NCBI RefSeq assembly: GCF_905404315.1
Contig: NC_066282.1
Location: forward strand, 4,178,501-4,242,500
Length of the DNA: 64,000 bases
Source of the DNA: Leptidea sinapis
Taxonomy: Eukaryota; Arthropoda; Insecta; Lepidoptera; Pieridae
Direction of reading: 5' to 3'
Shown: piece after piece, positions 1-14,500 of the stretch
Numbering within the stretch: position 1 is the first letter of the stretch
Layout of the letters: every line of letters begins with the position of its first letter
The notes under the pieces: generated by a model
Seen by the model: the letters and a program-made list of their open reading frames with translations, nothing else
What the model was told of the DNA's origin: nothing
Database searches by the model: none
Translations under genes and position numbers: made by a program

Positions 1-63
1 ATTTGTAAATAAAACTATTGTAAAACTAAGATGTTTTTTTTTATCCACAGTGAAGAGGGAGAG

Positions 64-3000
64 ATGAATTTTGCATTTTCCACAGTGGGTGGTAGTGGAA
101 CACATTATGTTACCACCAGTGGACAGATGCCGAAAATGCAACAGAACACTAGTAATTGCACACAATTACCACAGGTAATTTGATTAAATTCTATTTGGTC
201 AGACAAAGAAAACTGTATTTGCCGTGTTCATCTGGGATAGTAATGTTAATATGATGACACACTTGGATTGTTTTGGTGTTGGTTCTAGAGTAATAAAAGG
301 CACACATGTTACAACTCAGATTTTACTGTCAGGTAGTTCATCTTCTGATTTGTAAGTGATTAAAACAAACAAAATAAATGAACTCATATAGTAAACGTTC
401 ACAAATGATTCATGTGGTGCAGGAGAATGTGGGTGGTGGTGATCAACTAATATTAGCTGACACTTATTTAGGTTCCATAAAAAAAAGTAACTTAAGCAAA
501 ATCCAATGAATTTCATACAAACTTGCTAATATGTATGAATAACTACACATGTATGAATGACTACATATGTATGCAGTGCATGTGAGACACTTTCACTTGT
601 AGATCACAAGTTTCACTTTGTTATTACTGCTCTTTAACTAAAGGTGCGGACTGACTAGGATTATAAACGCTACAACCAACCCCACAATATTTGTGTTGAT
701 CATGTGGCTAAGCTGCAAATGGGCATTTATTTTACTGGTTTTCTTTTGTTTATTCAAAATTTACAGAATAAATTGAAAAATTGTTCGGTTTAAGTTTTAG
801 AAAAGTACTAATTCTATTCAATTCTTTAAAAGTAGAATATTGATATCTCTTAAAATTCGGAGATTTTTGACTCCAAAGTTTATTTTTGGGAAGCAACTTC
901 CAAATTTTTTATTGGATATTTCAAATTATATATAAATATTCTATTCGGTTAAAAATTATCATTAAATCCTTCATTGTACACTGTATTTTTTGCGTCGGAA
1001 TATTTTCATTGCGTTATGTTGTAATTGACTCCCTAAGAAACCAATTTTTGTTGATATTGAGGTATGACTGTGCCTTATGTTAAATACTAAAATTTATATA
1101 AATATGAAATAATTGATGGTATATGATGATGGTGGCCTTTACTCTTCTGTAATACCAGAGGAATTGCAAGTGTTTCAACAAAAGTGTCAAATAAATATAA
1201 CCATATGTATTTGAATACAAAAACTGAATAATAATTTGAATAATATAATATTTTACATTCCTTATCATTTGTATGCAGGGTTCATATTTGATATGCTCTC
1301 ACCACTGAGATATCTACCTCCCTTTGGGTTAGAAGGTCATTGCTCTAGAGCATAGGTTCTCAACATGGGCGATAACGCCCCCTTGTGGGCGTTTGAGACT
1401 TTCGGGGGGGCAGTAGAAGACCCAGAGAAAATTAGGGAGCATTGAGATGGCGCAGGGGTGTGGTTAGATTAAAAAATATAGTCTTTAAAGGCAAAAAGAT
1501 ACACGAAAATACTCTAGAAAAAAACATATTCTCAAAGTGGGCTGTGAGCAAAATAAGGTTGAGAAACTATGGTAGTATGGTGGTAGTTTTTGACGTTCAA
1601 TAAGTGATTGTAAATCCTATTTTGAATAAAATTATTTGTATTTGAATATGCTCTAAAGGATGTTGCACAGAAAATTTTTCATTATTTGTTTTAATATGAT
1701 TACTAAAAATTTTCAAGCACTTATCAAGTCCTATTTTTAATTATACCACTGAGATAATTTACTTACTTAACTTAGTTTATTTTATATAATTATATATTTA
1801 CTTAGCTTAGATTTAGATTTTTGTTATACTTAGTTGTAGGTAATTAAAACACTCACCCCCTTATTCATAATGGTCCGCTAACTTAAAACAACCGCTAAGG
1901 AGTGTTTTTTCTCATTCTGACTTAGGTCAATAGAAGAAGACAGAGTGAGAATTAGCAATGCTTTAAGTTAGTAGACTATTATGAATAAGGGGGTTAATAT
2001 TTGTTTCCCTAACTATCCTTAAAACAATTCTCAATTGTTTATTGCAGGCTTTCAAAATTTTTAAAGTATCGATAAGCGAAATTAGCATGTAGTGTTTACC
2101 TTTAAATGAATTTGCATACATGTAGTTTAAATTGTTTAAGAAATATTTTTATGTAAAATCGCTGGTAGACCAATAAATAAATAAATAATACTCAGTTTCT
2201 GTAAGTGTAACCTGGTTGATTGGCATTTCAGGTGGTAGGCATGGTGGGTGGTGTGAATATGGGGGATGGGGTGCAGTACATACGTACCTTGGATGGTACT
2301 ACCACCCTACAAGCAACACCACAGTTCATCACAGTGCCTATCCAGTTGCCTGGAACGAAACCAGGTAATATATTATGCGGCGTTTATTTTGTTATTTCGT
2401 AGTTATTTTAGTTACTTCTAGGATAAATAATTAATAATTATAAAAAAATTAATAATTCTAGGATAAATACACAAATAAAATTTGGAAAACCAAAATTTTA
2501 TGAACGATGCGGGGCTCGAACCTACGACCTCTGGCGTTCCGTGCCAGTGCTCTCCCAACTGAGCCAACCGTTTGAGTGACGTATCGTCATGAAATCTTGT
2601 ATGATTTGTTCAACTCGCAGGTTGTGGCTTCATCTATAGGATCTACTTTACACTGAGCACTGGCACTGAACACCAGAGGACGTAGGTTCGAGCCCCGCAT
2701 CGTTCATAAAATTTTGTTTAAAATTTTATTTGTGGAGTTTATTTTTGTCAATCTATGCAGACTGCTATTTGTCATAATCCTGTCATACTCTTCTGGCTTC
2801 TAACACATACAGCAACTATTTCATACAAGGTCTATTATTTTTAATGATGATGATGGTGATATAATGTACATAGAGTATTTTTTTTTTAGAATATTTATTT
2901 AAAATACAATATAGTTATAGCTTACAATATAATAACACACACTTAAACTTTAGGAAGCTTATCTGTGTGTGAATACGCTTAGAATTAAATTACATAATAT

Positions 3001-6000
3001 TTAAAAAGAAAACAACAATTACTTTCAATTAATACAGTTATTACAAGATGTTAAATTACAATTGTCATTGTAGACAAGGATATTGATTTTTTAATTTGTC
3101 AGGACAAACAAATATGCTACCTGTTCGTAAGTGTTCACTCCCACACTTGCTCTCTTGAAACACCAGAGAATCACTGTCCCGATGAAGTTTATTTTCCCAA
3201 TAGACAGTTTAGTTGCATGTACGAGAATGTTCCTTAAAAACCTCACTATGCCACATGTTCTGATGACTAGGATAATATATTATTAATAGTGGTGGATATC
3301 AGTGGCAGGAATTAGATCAAACAGCTCCTAGGAACACATCTTGTGATAGGTAGAAAACGAACAATTACTGGTCAAATGTTTTGAGTTGATATTGAGACCA
3401 GAGACAAGAGCAATATTCCATATGTGACCGGACCTACTACTTCTAAAATGCTAGAATGCGGTAGCCTGATGTAATATCTGGCTCTATTTAAGCCTGTACC
3501 AGCATACTTGGATGAGAAGGCCAAACTAGCCTCTAAAAAGCTTGGTGTACTCAGTAAGGCGAGACAGCACTTCACTATAAGCCACCGCCTGCAGCTATAT
3601 AAGGCGGAAATTCGGCCTCACCTCAGGACGGGTGCTCCCCAGTACCAGCTTCTTCAATTTGACCGCATACAACGAAGAGCGGCTCGTATCATTGACGATC
3701 AAGTTATCTCCGGTCGGCTTAATTCTTTTCCGTTGATTAGAGATGGGGGTTCTCTCTGCATCTTCTACCGCATTTATCACGGGTAGTAGAGGAGCTGTTG
3801 GTGTTGATTCCAGTGACCGAATTCCACCACGTTGACGTCTGGCATTCCACAGCCGCACGCTCTGCAAGAAATTTCTTGCCTCGCACTGCCACTCTGTGGA
3901 ATGAATTACCGGCTGTTTTCCACAACCGATACGACTTAGGGACCTTTAAGAAAAGAGCATACTCCCTCCGCAAAGGCCGACAACGCATCTCTTGACACCT
4001 GTTGTTGCAGATGGGCGGTTGCCTCACTACTCCCCATCCCGCCTCTTGTCCGTTTGCCCCCTCTTATATATTAATAATAATAAACTTTATTTCACAAAAA
4101 CAGAGGTTCACAACACATAAATATATATGTACTACGTCTTAAAAATTAACTTATCTTAAATAAAATACAGTGTTGAATTGAAACTCTAATACCCATGATA
4201 AGATCTAACTTCTGTTATGGGTATCAGTGTTTGCGTAAATCAATTTATATTGGTTTAAGATAATAATAACATTAAAATGAAGAAGCGCGCATACATCTCA
4301 TCTAAACAACATTTTACAATAATTCATAATACAAATATGTTGAATATTCCTATGTTGTAAGCAGTATGTACTCTTGAGGAGATCTTCAGTTTCTGTGTAT
4401 GTTTTTGATAGGAGCCATTTATTAACAACGGATTTACATTAAAATTTTGCAAGAGGATATATGTTACATTGTTCATTTATTTTATTATAGAGATGACATG
4501 CGATTACTTGATGATGTCGACTGGCTAGAGATCTAAAATTTGGAACTGGACAAACTCTTTGCGATTTTCTTCTTTTACTTTTATATGTATCGTATAAGAG
4601 TGTGGTGTGTTTTCTTAATATGGAATATAAATACTAATGACATCCAATATTTTCTCCCAAATAAACATGGTGCAATCAATTATTATTGAAAAATGTGTTG
4701 TTTTTTTAAAGGTGACCCGCAGCCAACAGTACAGATACAAGTGCTAAGCCCCAACCTTGCGTTGCAGCAACAGCAGCATAAATATCAAATGCAGATACCC
4801 ATACAAGGCTTTCAACAAGGTATACTTTGTATTTTATCTTTATACAGTGTAAAGCTACAATGATGATATTACATTAACGCATAATTAGACCTACTTAACC
4901 GTAATTAAAAAAAATAAATTAATAGAAGCTTAAATAATTCACTTAAATGAATCAATTTTACATAATATCATTTTTTAATGACCTGTAAGTAATCTAGTAG
5001 CCGCGCTAACGTGGGCACCTACTTGTCCCACGCCGCGGCGTAGTCAGACCTAGCAGGTGAGTAGCGCCTACGTAAGGTGATTAAAATTTTGTTTCTTAAA
5101 ATATATAATTTGTATGTTTCATTGTTGTACGTGAAAATTTTAATAATTTAATTTATAAATCTTATATATAAAATTCTCGTGTCACAATGTTAGTTACCTT
5201 ACTCCTCCGAAACGGCTTTACTGATTTTTACCAAATTTTATATGCATATTCAGCAGGTCTGAGAATCTGCTACTATCTATTTTTCACCCTAAATTTTCAA
5301 CACTCTGCGATCAACCCCTATTTTTGTATGGTGATTTTTATATTATTCTGTTCCATCCACAAATCCGTTATAGGGTTGCAAGATGGCAATGGATCAATAC
5401 ATACAATAATTTTAGTACGATAAATTTGGTAGGTCTGAGAATCAGTTGCATCTACTTTTTACACCCCAAAAATTTTTTTATTACTTTATATGGCAATACA
5501 AAGTTTGCTGGGTCAGCTAGTTTTTTTTTATAAAGTTACAGTTTAGTAGTTCATTTAATGTCGTCACTGTAGCGCCGCTCTGTATATTGTTACAAGTAAT
5601 GACATAATGAACATCACAAAATCTGAATTAAAAATAAAATTACTTATATTTCTATTTATTTTAAATTTCGATACTCTGAATATCAAAAATCATCCGATCC
5701 GATATTACATCCCCTAATAAGTTTATATTACGAAATTATTTTTAAATTTATTATTATTTTGTTAAGTTATGACATTGGTCTTTAAGTTTTTTCTTTATTA
5801 ATAAGTTGCCAGTCGAATTGAGTTCAATCAAATGTAGAAATGCTTTTGACAACAGGTGGCGCTGTGTTAACAGTTGCATACTCACCAGAATCTAACGAAG
5901 CCTCCAATGGCATCCAGCTTTTGGGAAACACATTACCTGAAGGTTACTATCAAGTATTATATGTTCTATTAAAATTAATATAATGTTAAAGGATAATTAT

Positions 6001-8529
6001 CGAATCTGGAGTTTTACACTCATGGACAAATTTAATGGAACGCAAATGAAAGTGTGTATAAAACAAAATAATACAGATAATTGTGACAATCAATTTTATT
6101 GATTTTGTGTTAATAATTACAACATACATACATACACACTCACGTCTTGTTCCCGTCGGGGTAGGCAGAGACAATAAAATGCCATTTGCTTCTATCCTTA
6201 CAAACCTCACGCGCTTCCTCTACATTCATTACTCTTTTCATACATGCTCGCCGGTTGCGGGTGCTTCGGACCTCTCCTTTTATCAAAACGGCCCCAATTT
6301 GGTCGACGAATGTTCTACGAGGTCTCCCGCGACCAACTTGTCCACACACACTTGCCTTATATATTTGATGCGTTATTCTTTCTTCACTCATTCGATCCAC
6401 GTAATAATTACAAAGGTGTAAAAATTATTGATCAACTAAGAAAATCAGCCAAAATCAACAAGAATAATAGGAAACTAGCACTTTGCAGTATTTTATTCAT
6501 TTTCTTTTCATAATATCTAGGAAAGGTGTGCATAAAAACAAAACCATCTACAAGTGAATGGGCTAATGGTATATACTACAATTTCTTCTAAAATTAAGGT
6601 ACATATTACACCACCATTAAATGTGTAACTCTCAATAACACACAGATCCGTACATCCCCCTATATCTTATCAAATCACTTATGAATGTCAAAAAAAAAAA
6701 TATTCTTATTGAATCTACCGCTACTTCGTAAAGGGTTGAGCTAATGAGAAGAAGTACCAAGAAACTATAGAGTGCCAATGGCACTCTTTTATATCAAGAT
6801 TTACGATTTACAAATCATTTCAAATTACAATATAACATGTAAAATGATGCAACAGACACACTCAAACGTCAAATAGTCAATGTCTTACACGAGTTAGTAA
6901 AAAAAGTAAATGTAAATTAATACAATTGTTATTTAGTACAGTAGCTGCATCATCCACATACACCATAAATAAATAAAGGTACTCTGTGAGCATTTTATAA
7001 GCGATTATAAATAAATAAATATGTATATATCCACACATATATACCTACAATAACTTTTAAGAATCTGAAACCGAGTCTCCGGCAACAGGATCATTCTGCC
7101 AGCACAAGCAGCGCCCGTTCACGAGCATGACGCATGAGCTAGCCATCACCTCCCTTAACCATATTTTAGGGAAGGGGACGACCCGTCCCATGTATCTGTC
7201 TCTCCACCATACACCGCTTTTCCAATGAAGTTGCACTATGTGTACCTCTCTCCCAGGTGTCTCTACACTTTAATCCTTCTATTATCTGACTTTAGGGATA
7301 ATCTGGGCTCATCTTCGAATAAAACTTTACTCCAAGCTTTGCCGGCTCAATTTTCATGATTGCATTCAACATGTGCTAGGTACTTAATGCTTGTGGTAAG
7401 GGGGCTTCTTGTAGGCAAGTGTGAGTTCACAGTTTTAGTGCTTACTGTAATGCCTCAAACTTCTGGAACCTTCAAATTCAAATATTTTTATTCAAAATAG
7501 GATTTAAAATCACTTATTGAATGTCAAAAACTACCACCCATTCCAAAGAGACTGCCTCAGACCTGAGAAGAATGGGCGCAAGAAACTCAGCGGTTTTTTT
7601 TAAATATAAAATATGGATTACAATGTGATATCGTACAATAAACATTTATAATTAAAGAGCCTGAGGGTGTTCGCTTTATTCCCAGTCCGTGGTGTGATTA
7701 AGAAAATCGTTTATGCTATAATAACCTTTCCCACACAAACGTTTTTTAACAATTATTTTAAATTTCGTAACACATTTGTTTTGTACATTTTCTGGGATCA
7801 TATTGTAGAAGCATGTACATCGCCCAACAAAAGACTTACTAACTCGACCCAACCGAGTAGTAGGCATAACAAGTTTATGTTTGTTCCTCGTGTTAACATT
7901 ATGAATGTCACAGTTTCTAGAAAATTCCTCAATGTGCTTATGAACATATAGAACATTATCAAAAATGTATTGAAAAGCAACAGTAAAATGTTTATTCGTT
8001 CTGACCATCAGAAGAAGTTAGGGTTCTGTTTCTATGCACGCTGTTAATGATAAGACAGTCATCTCTGGTCACAGTCTTAGATAATTTATACGTGTAGAAA
8101 GATTGTCATAGTATAATCTAGCTGTATACGTCGAAAAAAAAACGTTTAGAACTAACCTCTATTTTGAGCAATCGACGCACACTAACATAAAGTGACAAAT
8201 CGCGAGTGTAAGACGTAGCTTGTCACACACGGATACATTGCTGTCACCGTTTAATGACAAGATCTTATCTTTCCATAGTTGTGTCCAATATAGTTATGGT
8301 CCAATGCTATCTGTCAATAGGTTATTGAAATGTGAGTAAGCGTAAAAGGATAGATTTGTCTACCTCTAGTAAGTTAAACTAAGGATGGATAGGATATTGA
8401 AAACGGCCGCTAGTCTCGTAAACTGACCGGCCTGACGATACTACAATAATTATTACAACATAACAATCACAATAATTACAACAAGAAAAATCAAACCTTT
8501 TTCTAGCATTTTGCCAAATTTGTCCATGA

Positions 8530-8565
<36 letters not shown>

Positions 8566-11500
8566 TTTTCCACTGCATTATATTTCTCGTTGTATCGACA
8601 CCATATACTTACAATATACTAGCGTATAGACTAACAAAGCGTGCGAGAGAGAAGTACATCTCTAACGGAGATACAGCAAGATGGAAAGGGAAAGCGAATC
8701 AATTGTTGCTGTAACCGATTTTGATTGTCAAGTCGTAAACAGTCACCCACGCTTGAAATTAGCTTTTTTTTTATAAAAATATGGGACGAGACGAGCAGGA
8801 CTTTCAGATGATGGTAATTGATACGACCTGCCCATTACAATGCAGTGCCGCTCAGGATTCTTGAAAAGCCCAAAAATTTTGAGCGGCACTACAATTGCGC
8901 TCGTCACCTTGAGACATAAGATGTGAAGTCTCGTTTGCCCAGTAATTTCACTAGCTACGGCGCCCTTCAGACCGAAACACAGTAATGTTTACACATTACT
9001 GCTTCACGGCAGAAATAGGTGCCGTTGTGGTACCCATAATCTAGCCGGCATCCCGTGCAAAGGAGCCTCCCACGACGTGACGACGTGACGGGAAGGTGAC
9101 GAGTTGTAGTGCCGCTCAGAATTTTTGGGGTTTTTCAAGAATCCTGAGCACTGCATTGTAATAGGCAGGGCGTATCAATTACCATCATCTGGACGTCCTG
9201 CTCGTCTCGTCCCTTATTATCATAAAAAAAAGCTAGAGATACTAGACACCAGAGTCATGACGCGTCCGAGCTGGTCGCGCCACCAAATTGGTTGCGCATC
9301 CAAGCAGACACCAGGTGAGTACCTCCCTATGGAGCTATACGGCGACTGGTTGCGCCACCGCGACTGTGTCCTGGTGAAATATTAGCCTTACTATCTGGCG
9401 AATGTCTCGCTCTTTTCCTCACGTGTAAAGAAATATTACAATGCCCGGGATAAGTTAAATATAATTTTGATCATACAGGACAGGACAAAATTGACATCAA
9501 ATATTCATACAATATTAGATAAAATATCGATATTATAGACAATCTTATTACCTTTGTATGATTGTCAATTGGACGTGATACCAGAAAAACGTGCAAACCA
9601 CAATCATGTCGAAATTGAGTGAAGATCACACAAAACTGGTCACGTGATTCATATTAACAACTGACTGACAAAAAATGGAAGCCCTACTGCACTCTTTAAA
9701 TGATATCAACATTTAGTACGTGTATGGAACACACTAATATTTATTAAACTACTAGCTGACCCGACAGACATGTATATAATAAATAAAATAATGTTTTTAT
9801 ATGAATTTGTCAATAATATATCATAACATCAACAATTACTTCGTAAAATATGCACCCTGCTGTCGTAATGAAATTGTTTCACAGCAGAACTGTCAAACCG
9901 TGCGTCAATAAATTCTCTCATAGAAATTATGTATGGACACATCAAAGGAAACACAAGTTTGTTGTTTTTATTTAACTTAGCAGCATTTTCCTATTTGTTC
10001 ACCTTTTAAACCTTCTCTGGGCTTCCACAAATAATTCAAGACCTAAATTTGCCAAATCGGTCCAGCCGTTCTCGAGTTTTAGCGAGACTAACGAACAGCA
10101 ATTCATTTTTATATATATAGAAGATAAACGCGAATTTGTTGAAATGTGATGTTTGTGGCTTGGAACTTTTTTCAGGAACTACGTCAAATTGTCGCTAATC
10201 TCGTGTCTATTCACTAAATTTAAAAACAGATTTGTAATATTGCTGCGTCTAAGGAATATATGTCGCAACTCGCAATACAATTTTTCCCGCATATGTCTAG
10301 TCAGTAACCCCCTTATTCATAATGGTCCGCTAACTTTAAACAGCCGCTTAGGAGTGTTTTTTCTCATTCTGACTTAGGTCAATAGAAGAAGACAGAGTGC
10401 GAATTAGCAATGCTTTAAGTTAGCAGACTATTGTGAATAAGGGGGTTACAGATTGCAACGAGTCCATGATTTTTACTTGTGAGAGCCTTTTTTGCACATA
10501 ATCCGGCTAGGCAAGCAGTTATTTACAAGCATTGAAGGGCGCCATAGCTAGTGAAATGACTGGGCTAATTAAACTTAACAACTTTTGGGATTTCAAGAAT
10601 CCTGATGGCACTGAAATGTAATGGGCAGAAGAGAGTATCAATTAGGCGAACATATTGGTCGTGTCGTTTCTCTTTGCTCTAAAAATATTTATTGAAGTAG
10701 GCGTTACTTTGCGGTAATCCATAACTGTCCAAATGTTTTGAGTTTTCTTTAGTGTTAATTAACTCTCAGAATCAGTCTCGTGCCAGATTTAGGCGAGTCA
10801 ACATGTCCTGAGGATGACTCGTGTAGAGGCGATACACGTGTCGAAACATTAACACTAAAGAAAAGTCAAAAGATTTGGATCTAAAAATATTAATCGTCAA
10901 CATATCAGCCCGAAGATATCCACTGCTGGAACAAGGATTCCCCCAAAGACCTCTACGATGATCGGTCCTGCGTTACCCTCAACGTAGTCCGGCGATTTTA
11001 ACCAGTCCATCGCTTCATCTTGTTCATTCTAGGACTTTGTCCGTCGAACTATGTGCTCGGCCCACTGCCCCTTCAGTTTCGCAATCATTTGGGTTTTCCT
11101 ACGGATACGGTGGAAGCTTTGGTTCTCCTACGGATCACCTCATTTCTGATTCGATTGCCCTCAATGCACGGAGTTTCTCTGCCAGATCGAGAGGATCGGA
11201 GAGAGCTCCGTTGTCCTCTGAGCGATTGAAAATATCAATAATATTGCTGTAATTGTTACTGATCGACAGTAATCCATAGGTTCAAATTTACTTCCAAAAT
11301 AAATTAATTTTCATTTCATATCATATTTTTCATCCATGACTTAAAATTCATTGTAGTTAGATTGAATATTCCAGATTGAAAATTATCCTGTAACATATAA
11401 ACGATAAGGGCCTCATCATTTAATATATTTTATATAAGTTTTTGTTTTCTTATTAATAACAACTGATCTTCGTTGGCTAGAAGTTAATTTCCTGGAATGC

Positions 11501-14500
11501 CTATGTGATAATAAGTAAAAGCGTACATAATAGAACTTATATAGGATAGGAGTTAAACTGAGTGACAGGATAAGAAATAGTGAGATAAGGAAACGTTGTG
11601 GTCTGAAAGATGTTGTGTAAAAATTAAGAAAGGTGTGCTGAGATGGTTTGGCCATGCCGAGAGAATGAATGAAGAACGATTGACGAAGAAAGTGTATAAG
11701 GCCAGTGTGAATGAAATTGTTGAAAGGCGGACCTAGGCGGACGTTTCAAGATCAAATCAGGGACGTCTTGAAAAAAGGCCAGGTCAAGAGTACCCTAAAC
11801 CGAAAAGCATGTTTGAAAGGAATAATGAAAGTGGACGAAGCGAAACAAGTATGTAAGGATCGTAGCAAGTGAAAAGAAGTGGCCGTGGTGGTAGACGGGA
11901 AAGAGGCGTGATTATATGTATGTATGTAAGTACTTAACGGTTTTACGGATGATGTGTAAAATCAGAACCTACTAAGTGCAAGACAAGTTAGGACAGTTAG
12001 GGTTTGCCAAGGTCAAATTCACATATGACTAAAAATTATAAATGAAAATAAAAGACATAATAAACGCAACGTAGGACTAAACTAATTTGTTAATGCTACA
12101 CAAAATAATACCTTATTAATTAAATTGTACAGGATAAGACAAGGTGATTAAAAACAATTTTGTGCACGCTTATCTCAGTAACGGAATTTGATATGCTTTT
12201 ACAATATCCCAGAAAATGTTCAAAACAAATGTATTACGTTATTCAAAAGAATTGTAAAAAAACGTTTGTGTGGTAAAGGTTACTATAACATAAATGACTT
12301 TCTTAATGATACTACAGATTGGGAATGGAGTGACCGCCCTCAGGCTATTAAATAATAAGTTTAAATGTACAATTTTTTCGATGAAAAAAAAAAGCCCGCT
12401 GAGTTTGTTGCGCCCATTCTTCTCAGGTCTGAGGCATTCGTTTTGGAGTGGGTGCTAGTTTTGGACTTTCAATAAGTGATGTCACATCCTATTTTGAATA
12501 AAAATATTTGAATTTCAATGCGGTTTTCACGGACGCGTTCTGACAAGTAATTTGAAATCTACATGAACAAAAGCTGATAGATAATTGTAATTCCACGGTC
12601 CAGGTCTTCAAGTGGTGACAGCCATGCCGTCTGACACTCTTCAGCTGATGCAGCAAGACAATAAGGAGCAGATTCAACAAAACCTGCAACACCAGGTACG
12701 TATTTTGGGTTTGATTTCTTCATTTATTAATAACTACCAAATTACCGCGGTTTCACGTAGTTCTACGTCGCGTAGATACCCATAAAAGTTTTATGTCAGT
12801 CAATTAATATTTTATTATTGCATTTTAGATTCTCGATTTTAAATCCGTGATATCTTTTCAATGGAATGTCCGATTTTAATAATTTCAAAAGTATTTTACG
12901 GGTATTAAAACGGTCTTTCATTAAAATATCATTTAATAGGATAAGGCTTACATTTTTTTGTTCTATCGTCTATAGTTTAACTAAACTAAACTTTTTCACA
13001 CCTTAGGTTATATTATTGCATTTTAATTAGGGATCCCTATTTTTTTTTGAAAATGTAATATAGGCTGTGTCACTCAGTGAAGATACAGCTTTCTAATGTT
13101 GAAATAATTTTTGAAATCGGTCCAGTAGTTTTTGTGTGAAAACATTACAAACATACAAAAACACAAAATATGTTTCCTCTTTATAATATTAGTTTATACA
13201 TGGACATATCATTCGCATAATGATAGTGGAACGATAAAAGTGTGCTTACAGACAATGTAAGCACACTTTTGTCCTTTGTCGTGTGTCAACTGTCATTGTC
13301 TGAATCAAACCGGAACTGAATAGATGTTATACATTGCTGCCTATTGACCAAGAATATTTAAAACAACTTTAGTAAATGCGGCAATGTATAGATTTTTTTT
13401 ATGACAGTAAGGGACGACACGAGCACGACGTTCAGCTGATGGTAATTGAAACGCCCTGCCCATTACAATGCAGTGCCGCTCAGGATTCTTGAGCAAACCC
13501 AAAAATTCTGAGCGGCACTACAAGGCATCCTGTGCAAAGAAGCCTTCCACCGTTATTCAGTGATGAAACTAGTGTGGGTGTACTTTATATTTTATGCTCA
13601 TTATGCAATAGGTTATTATTAAGAAGAATTATTAATCTATACTAATATTATAAAGCTGCAGTGTTTGTTTGTTTGTTTGTTTGTTTGAACGCGCTAATCT
13701 CTGGTACTACTGGTCCGATTTGAATGATTCTTTCAGTGTTGGGTAGTCCATTTATCGAGGAAGGCTATAGGCTATGTTTTTTTTTTTCAAAATTAGGGAT
13801 CCGTAATAAAATTGCTATTTTGTAACACAAGGTGTAAAATCGAAAACCTATTTTTGCGTGCGCTGCAAAAACTATTGACAATAGAACAAAATGATGTACA
13901 GGCTATAATATAGATAATATTTTATTACTTATAAAACTATCGCGTGAATTATACTTTATATGGCAAAACAACGTTTGCCGGGTCAGCTAGTTATTAATAA
14001 GAAGAGTCTTTGACCCAGTAATTTTACAAGCTACGATGAAAATGTCTAACGCTGTGTAGCTGTGGTAGGTTATTATTATTAATAAGCAAATGAATAATTA
14101 TTCGTAATGTGGCACAGGTGTTCATAACTCCGAACAACCAGATTATAATAAGCAACACGGAGGAGGGCAAGTCGTTGATCAACAACAACACAAGTATCAA
14201 CAACAAGAATGAAATGGACATCGTCATCAAGGAGGAGTGCAATGATGATGATGTAAGTCAATACTCATCACCTATAATACCACTGCTTGTGGCGGGGACA
14301 TGGGACGGGTCGTCCCCTTCCCTAAAATGTGGTTGAGGGAGGCAATGGCTGGCTCGTGAACGGGCGCTGCTTGTGGTGGCAGGATTATCCTGTTGCCAGA
14401 CGCGAGCCTCCGATTTTCAGCCTTAAAATATTTATAAATATAGTCCCTTATAAAATGCTCACAGAATACCTTTATTTATTTACTGTACTCAATAACTTTT

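Noticed and set aside
8379..8714. Overlapping ORFs with Tyr-Thr or Cys-Ile repeats on both strands
   Set aside because: Produced by the GTATAT microsatellite.
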